Positions 61,235 to 64,000 of a DNA stretch of 64,000 nucleotides are shown here, one piece after another (the first letter of the stretch is position 1; each line of letters opens with the position of its first letter). The translations under genes and the position numbers were made by a program. The notes beneath the pieces are model-generated. The model worked only from the letters and a program-made list of their open reading frames with translations. It ran no database searches and had not been told where the DNA came from. The stretch is from Alistipes sp. (lineage in GTDB: Bacteria; Bacteroidota; Bacteroidia; Bacteroidales; Rikenellaceae). Where the stretch lies: assembly GCA_017555695.1 (NCBI GenBank), contig JAFZFX010000036.1, positions 186,001-250,000 of the forward strand, in the 5' to 3' direction.

Positions 61235-62308
61235 TTATATCTCGTTATAGTGTGTATCTCGTTCAATGGCCCTAAAGCCCATTCTCGCTACCATATCGTG
61301 CATCTCGCCAACACTCATACGGGGGCGCTGGTCGTCGGCTCCCGCCATAGAGTAGATCTTGGTCGAGTCGTCAATCGTGCCGTCGATATCGTCAGCACCA
61401 AAGGCCAACGCCATCTCGGTGGTCTGCTTGCCATACATCACCCAATAGGCTTTGATGTGGGGCACATTATCCAGAATCAGACGGCTCATAGCCAGCGTTC
61501 GCAAATCCTCAACAACCGACACCTCGCCAATCTCCGACATCGAGTTACCGAAGTTGCGATACTTGAGAGGAATAAAGGCGTTGATGCCGTGCGTAGCATC
61601 CTGCAGCTCGCGCAGACGCATCAAGTGGTCCACACGATGTTCCAACGACTCGATGTGGCCATAGAGCATCGTAGCATTGCTCTTGATGCCAAGTCCGTGC
61701 GCCGTGCGATGCACATCGAACCACTCGGCCGTAGAGCCCTTGTCGGGGCATATCTGCTGGCGGATGGTCTCGTCGAAAATCTCGGCACCGCCACCAGGGA
61801 TGGCCTCCATACCCGCATCGATGAGCAGTCGCAGACCCTCTTCGGTGCTGAGCCCTGCCTGACGAATCATATAGGCGAGTTCGATAGCCGTAAAGGCCTT
61901 GACCGCCACCTCGGGCAGGATAGCCTTCACTCTGCGAATCATATCGCAGTAGTAGTATATGTCGTGGTGGGGATGCACACCACCCACGATATGCACCTCG
62001 GTTACACCCTTGCCTTCATAGCCGCGCACCACCTGCTCGACCTGCTCCATTGTCAAGTCCCACGCCTCGGGGCTCTCCTTCGTTCTGCGGAACGAGCAGA
62101 ATTTGCAGTTGAACACACACAGGTTGGTGGGCTCGAGGTGGAAATTCTTGTTATAAAAGACCTTATCTCCACTCACGGCCTTCTTGCGCTCAAGGGCCAA
62201 CTCACCCAAACGCCACAGAGGCGCCTCACGCCACAGCGTAAGCGCATCGGTCGAGTTAAGTCGCTCGCCTGCGGCAACCGAGGCCGCTATTTGCTCCCAA
62301 GTTCTCAT
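61235..62308 (-). CDS. mqnE: Aminodeoxyfutalosine synthase MqnE
   Basis: The 357-aa radical SAM enzyme joins SAM to 3-[(1-carboxyvinyl)oxy]benzoate in the futalosine route to menaquinone. Radical SAM cysteines are Cys64, Cys68 and Cys71 (NLCVFNCKFC). The segment IKSNATMLYGHIE and the later KAYWVMYGKQ with GADDIDGTIDD point to MqnE rather than the related MqnC. Its ATG overlaps the stop of the LptF/G gene (TAATG). The presence of mqnE implies the other mqn genes elsewhere in the genome. Confidence 0.87.
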   Translation of the reverse strand: MRTWEQIAASVAAGERLNSTDALTLWREAPLWRLGELALERKKAVSGDKVFYNKNFHLEPTNLCVFNCKFCSFRRTKESPEAWDLTMEQVEQVVRGYEGKGVTEVHIVGGVHPHHDIYYYCDMIRRVKAILPEVAVKAFTAIELAYMIRQAGLSTEEGLRLLIDAGMEAIPGGGAEIFDETIRQQICPDKGSTAEWFDVHRTAHGLGIKSNATMLYGHIESLEHRVDHLMRLRELQDATHGINAFIPLKYRNFGNSMSEIGEVSVVEDLRTLAMSRLILDNVPHIKAYWVMYGKQTTEMALAFGADDIDGTIDDSTKIYSMAGADDQRPRMSVGEMHDMVARMGFRAIERDTHYNEI

Positions 62309-63420
62309 TATTTTGGTGCTTTATTGTAGAGGTAAACCGCAATGACGGCAAATATTATATTCGGAATCCACACAGCCAGACCTACGGGCATAGCGCCACT
62401 CTTGGCAAACTCCTCGAAGATACGGTTACACATAATGAACGAGAAGCAGAGTGCGATACCCATACCGATGTGCAGGCCCGTACCACCACGCACCTTGCGT
62501 GACGAGAGCGACACTCCGATTAGGGTGAGGATGAATGTAGCCATAGGATAGGCGTAGCGGCGGTGTTTCTCAACCTCGATGATATTGATTGAGTCGGAAC
62601 CCTTCGAGCGTTGCTGCGCCAAAAACTCGTTCAACTCGCCAATCTTCATCGTAGAGACAATATCATCGACCTTGCCCAACTCGCGCACATCGATATTCAG
62701 CACCGTATCCAAATCTCGGCGCTGCTCGAAGGTCTCGTTGCCATCCTTATCCATACGACGAATCAGGTAACGCTCCGAAGTCCAACGCCCCTCCTTGGGT
62801 TCCACCGTAATATCCGAAGCCTCCAACGACTCGGCGATGACCGTACCCTCATAGCGCTCCAGCACCAGGTAGGCGGCACGATTCGAACGGCTGTAGCCAC
62901 GCACATAGACAAAGACTCCAGGTTCCAACTGGCGGTAGATGTGGCGGTCGTATTGTGTATTCTGATGTTTTCGGAAGTGTTCCTGCTGGAAATCAACCTT
63001 CGCCACCTGCGACTGCGGGATAATCCACAGATTGAGCACCAACGACAGAGTGGTGATGGCCAGCGCACCCAAAAAGTAAGGCCACATCAGTCGGCGGAAA
63101 CTCATACCGCCCGACAGCATAGCGACAATCTCGGTCTGGTAGGCCATCTTCGAGGTGAAGAAGATAACGGCGATGAAGGTGAACAGACCGCTGAACTGGT
63201 TGATGAAGAAGGGTACAAAGTTGATGTAGTAGTCGAAAATGATGGCCGACAACGGCGCTTTGGTCTCGGTAAAGTCGTCCACACGCTCGGCATAGTCGAA
63301 CACCACCAGAATCACCGTAATCATTGCAATGGCAAAGACATAAGTACCCAAGAACTTGGCCAGGATGTAGCGGTCAAGGATCTTGAATCCGGGGAATGAT
63401 ATTTTAATTCTCTCCTTCAT
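62308..63420 (-). CDS. LptF/LptG family permease
   Basis: The 370-aa protein has the YjgP/YjgQ (LptF/G) layout: three membrane helices at the N-terminus, a large periplasmic beta-jellyroll (about 120-275) and three C-terminal helices. The MAYQTEIVAMLSGGMSFRRLMWP coupling-helix region contacts LptB. It forms part of the LPS-export ABC transporter at the inner membrane. Whether it is LptF or LptG cannot be settled here. It lies 73 bp after tgt. Confidence 0.92.
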   Translation of the reverse strand: MKERIKISFPGFKILDRYILAKFLGTYVFAIAMITVILVVFDYAERVDDFTETKAPLSAIIFDYYINFVPFFINQFSGLFTFIAVIFFTSKMAYQTEIVAMLSGGMSFRRLMWPYFLGALAITTLSLVLNLWIIPQSQVAKVDFQQEHFRKHQNTQYDRHIYRQLEPGVFVYVRGYSRSNRAAYLVLERYEGTVIAESLEASDITVEPKEGRWTSERYLIRRMDKDGNETFEQRRDLDTVLNIDVRELGKVDDIVSTMKIGELNEFLAQQRSKGSDSINIIEVEKHRRYAYPMATFILTLIGVSLSSRKVRGGTGLHIGMGIALCFSFIMCNRIFEEFAKSGAMPVGLAVWIPNIIFAVIAVYLYNKAPK

Positions 63421-63493
63421 CTATCTCTATTTCTGTTTTCTTTTCGTTTTTATTTAGTTTTTCGCCCAACTCCGAGTTAGGCCTCGCCGCTGG

Positions 63494-64000
63494 TTACAGA
63501 CGGCGACCCAACTTCTGCACCATCTCGGCCTTCCACACAGACCAATCGCCTGCGAGGATGTGACGGCGAGCCTCACCCACCAACCACAGATAGAAGGCGA
63601 TGTTATGCAACGAGGCAATCTGTGCGGCCAACATCTCCTTGCAGGTGACAAGGTGGTGGACATAAGCCTTGGTGTAGAGCGAATCGACGAAGCTCACACC
63701 ATTGGGGTCGAGCGGCGAAAAGTCGTTCTCCCACTTCTTGTTGCGCAGGTTGATTGTACCCTCGCTCGTGAAAATCTGTGCATTGCGGCCATTACGCGTA
63801 GGCATCACGCAGTCGAACATATCCACACCGCGGTCGATACCCTCGAGGATGTTGATCGGCGTACCCACACCCATCAAGTAACGGGGCTTGTCGGTAGGCA
63901 ATACGGCATTCACCACCTCAATCATCGAGTACATAACCTCGGTAGGCTCACCCACAGCCAGACCACCAATGGCGTAGCCATCGGCGTTGTACTGCTGGAC
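63494..64000 (-). CDS. tgt: tRNA-guanine (queuine) transglycosylase, 3' part
   Basis: The gene runs out of the window at 64000; 168 codons of the C-terminal half are visible. They include IGGLAVGEP, VGTPINILEGIDRGVDMFDCV and MPTRNGRNAQIFT, all TGT motifs including the active-site Asp region. TGT swaps guanine 34 for preQ1 in tRNAs with GUN anticodons. The usual zinc site (CxCxxC with a later His) is missing: the matching stretch reads DPNGVSFVDSLYTKAY with no cysteine. An apparent start at 63955 is only an internal GTG. Confidence 0.93.
   Translation of the reverse strand, partial: VQQYNADGYAIGGLAVGEPTEVMYSMIEVVNAVLPTDKPRYLMGVGTPINILEGIDRGVDMFDCVMPTRNGRNAQIFTSEGTINLRNKKWENDFSPLDPNGVSFVDSLYTKAYVHHLVTCKEMLAAQIASLHNIAFYLWLVGEARRHILAGDWSVWKAEMVQKLGRRL

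Noticed and set aside
1..64000. CRISPR arrays, insertion sequences, prophage or attachment sites
   Set aside because: I saw no regularly spaced direct repeats, transposase or integrase motifs, or phage structural genes anywhere in the window.

Overview
This 64 kb window looks like chromosomal DNA of a Bacteroidales bacterium, possibly Rikenellaceae/Alistipes-like (the genus is a weak guess). The evidence is the recurring Bacteroidetes promoter (TTTG, about 19-20 bp, then TAnnTTTG), the general lack of Shine-Dalgarno sequences, and the gene families present: S46 dipeptidyl-peptidase, DUF3667, DUF4252, DUF4924, DUF4595, an EF-G2 paralogue, and lipid A synthesis. The content is mostly core metabolism and cell envelope. 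I see no prophage, insertion sequence, CRISPR array or recognisable defence island.

Layout. 1-4.2 kb: start of a DUF3127-like gene, a ROK regulator with a GNAT acetyltransferase, and PEP carboxykinase with a structured leader. 4.2-14.7 kb: HemW, then a glycogen cluster made of a glycogen synthase-phosphorylase fusion, a debranching enzyme, a GT4 glycosyltransferase and a GH57 enzyme. 14.9-15.1 kb: tRNA-Leu(GAG). 15.2-25.9 kb (minus): mreB-mreC-mreD-mrdA-rodA followed by a CaCA antiporter, an S46 peptidase and an AspT/YidE-type transporter. 26.1-27.5 kb: pgi. 27.6-38.3 kb (minus): a long run including maf, lpxB, trmD, an FkbM methyltransferase, a retropepsin-like protein, an MBL hydrolase, a NUC1 nuclease, dtd, a pseudouridine synthase and cdd. 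38.5-42.5 kb (plus): rlmD, a SIMPL protein, DUF4924, rpmH and a rubrerythrin-like protein. 42.6-44.2 kb (minus): an AT-rich lipoprotein gene preceded by a structured non-coding region, then RNase P RNA. 44.2-50.7 kb: recJ, lipB, lipA, apt (plus), a U32 protein and a polyprenyl synthase. 50.8-56 kb (plus): ROK sugar kinase, M28 peptidase and an EF-G2-like factor. 56-64 kb (minus): phosphoesterase, YgiQ, RluD, PASTA protein, mqnE, LptF/G permease and the 3' part of tgt.

How the genes fit together. The glycogen cluster, pgi, the ROK kinase and pckA form a storage-sugar and gluconeogenesis theme. These genes and the EF-G2 paralogue share a distinctive codon choice (many GGT, GCT, CGT and GTT codons) that suggests high expression. 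The mre/mrd block builds the rod elongation machinery. lpxB and the LptF/G permease serve the outer membrane. mqnE points to menaquinone synthesis by the futalosine route.

Most interesting for follow-up: the multi-hairpin RNA at 43.40-43.67 kb, the structured leaders of pckA and the glycogen fusion, the synthase-phosphorylase fusion itself, a 14-bp perfect inverted repeat upstream of the GTPase-motif-defective EF-G2, rnpB lying 4 bp after recJ, and a tgt without zinc-ligand cysteines. Coordinates and motifs were read by eye; no database search was possible.
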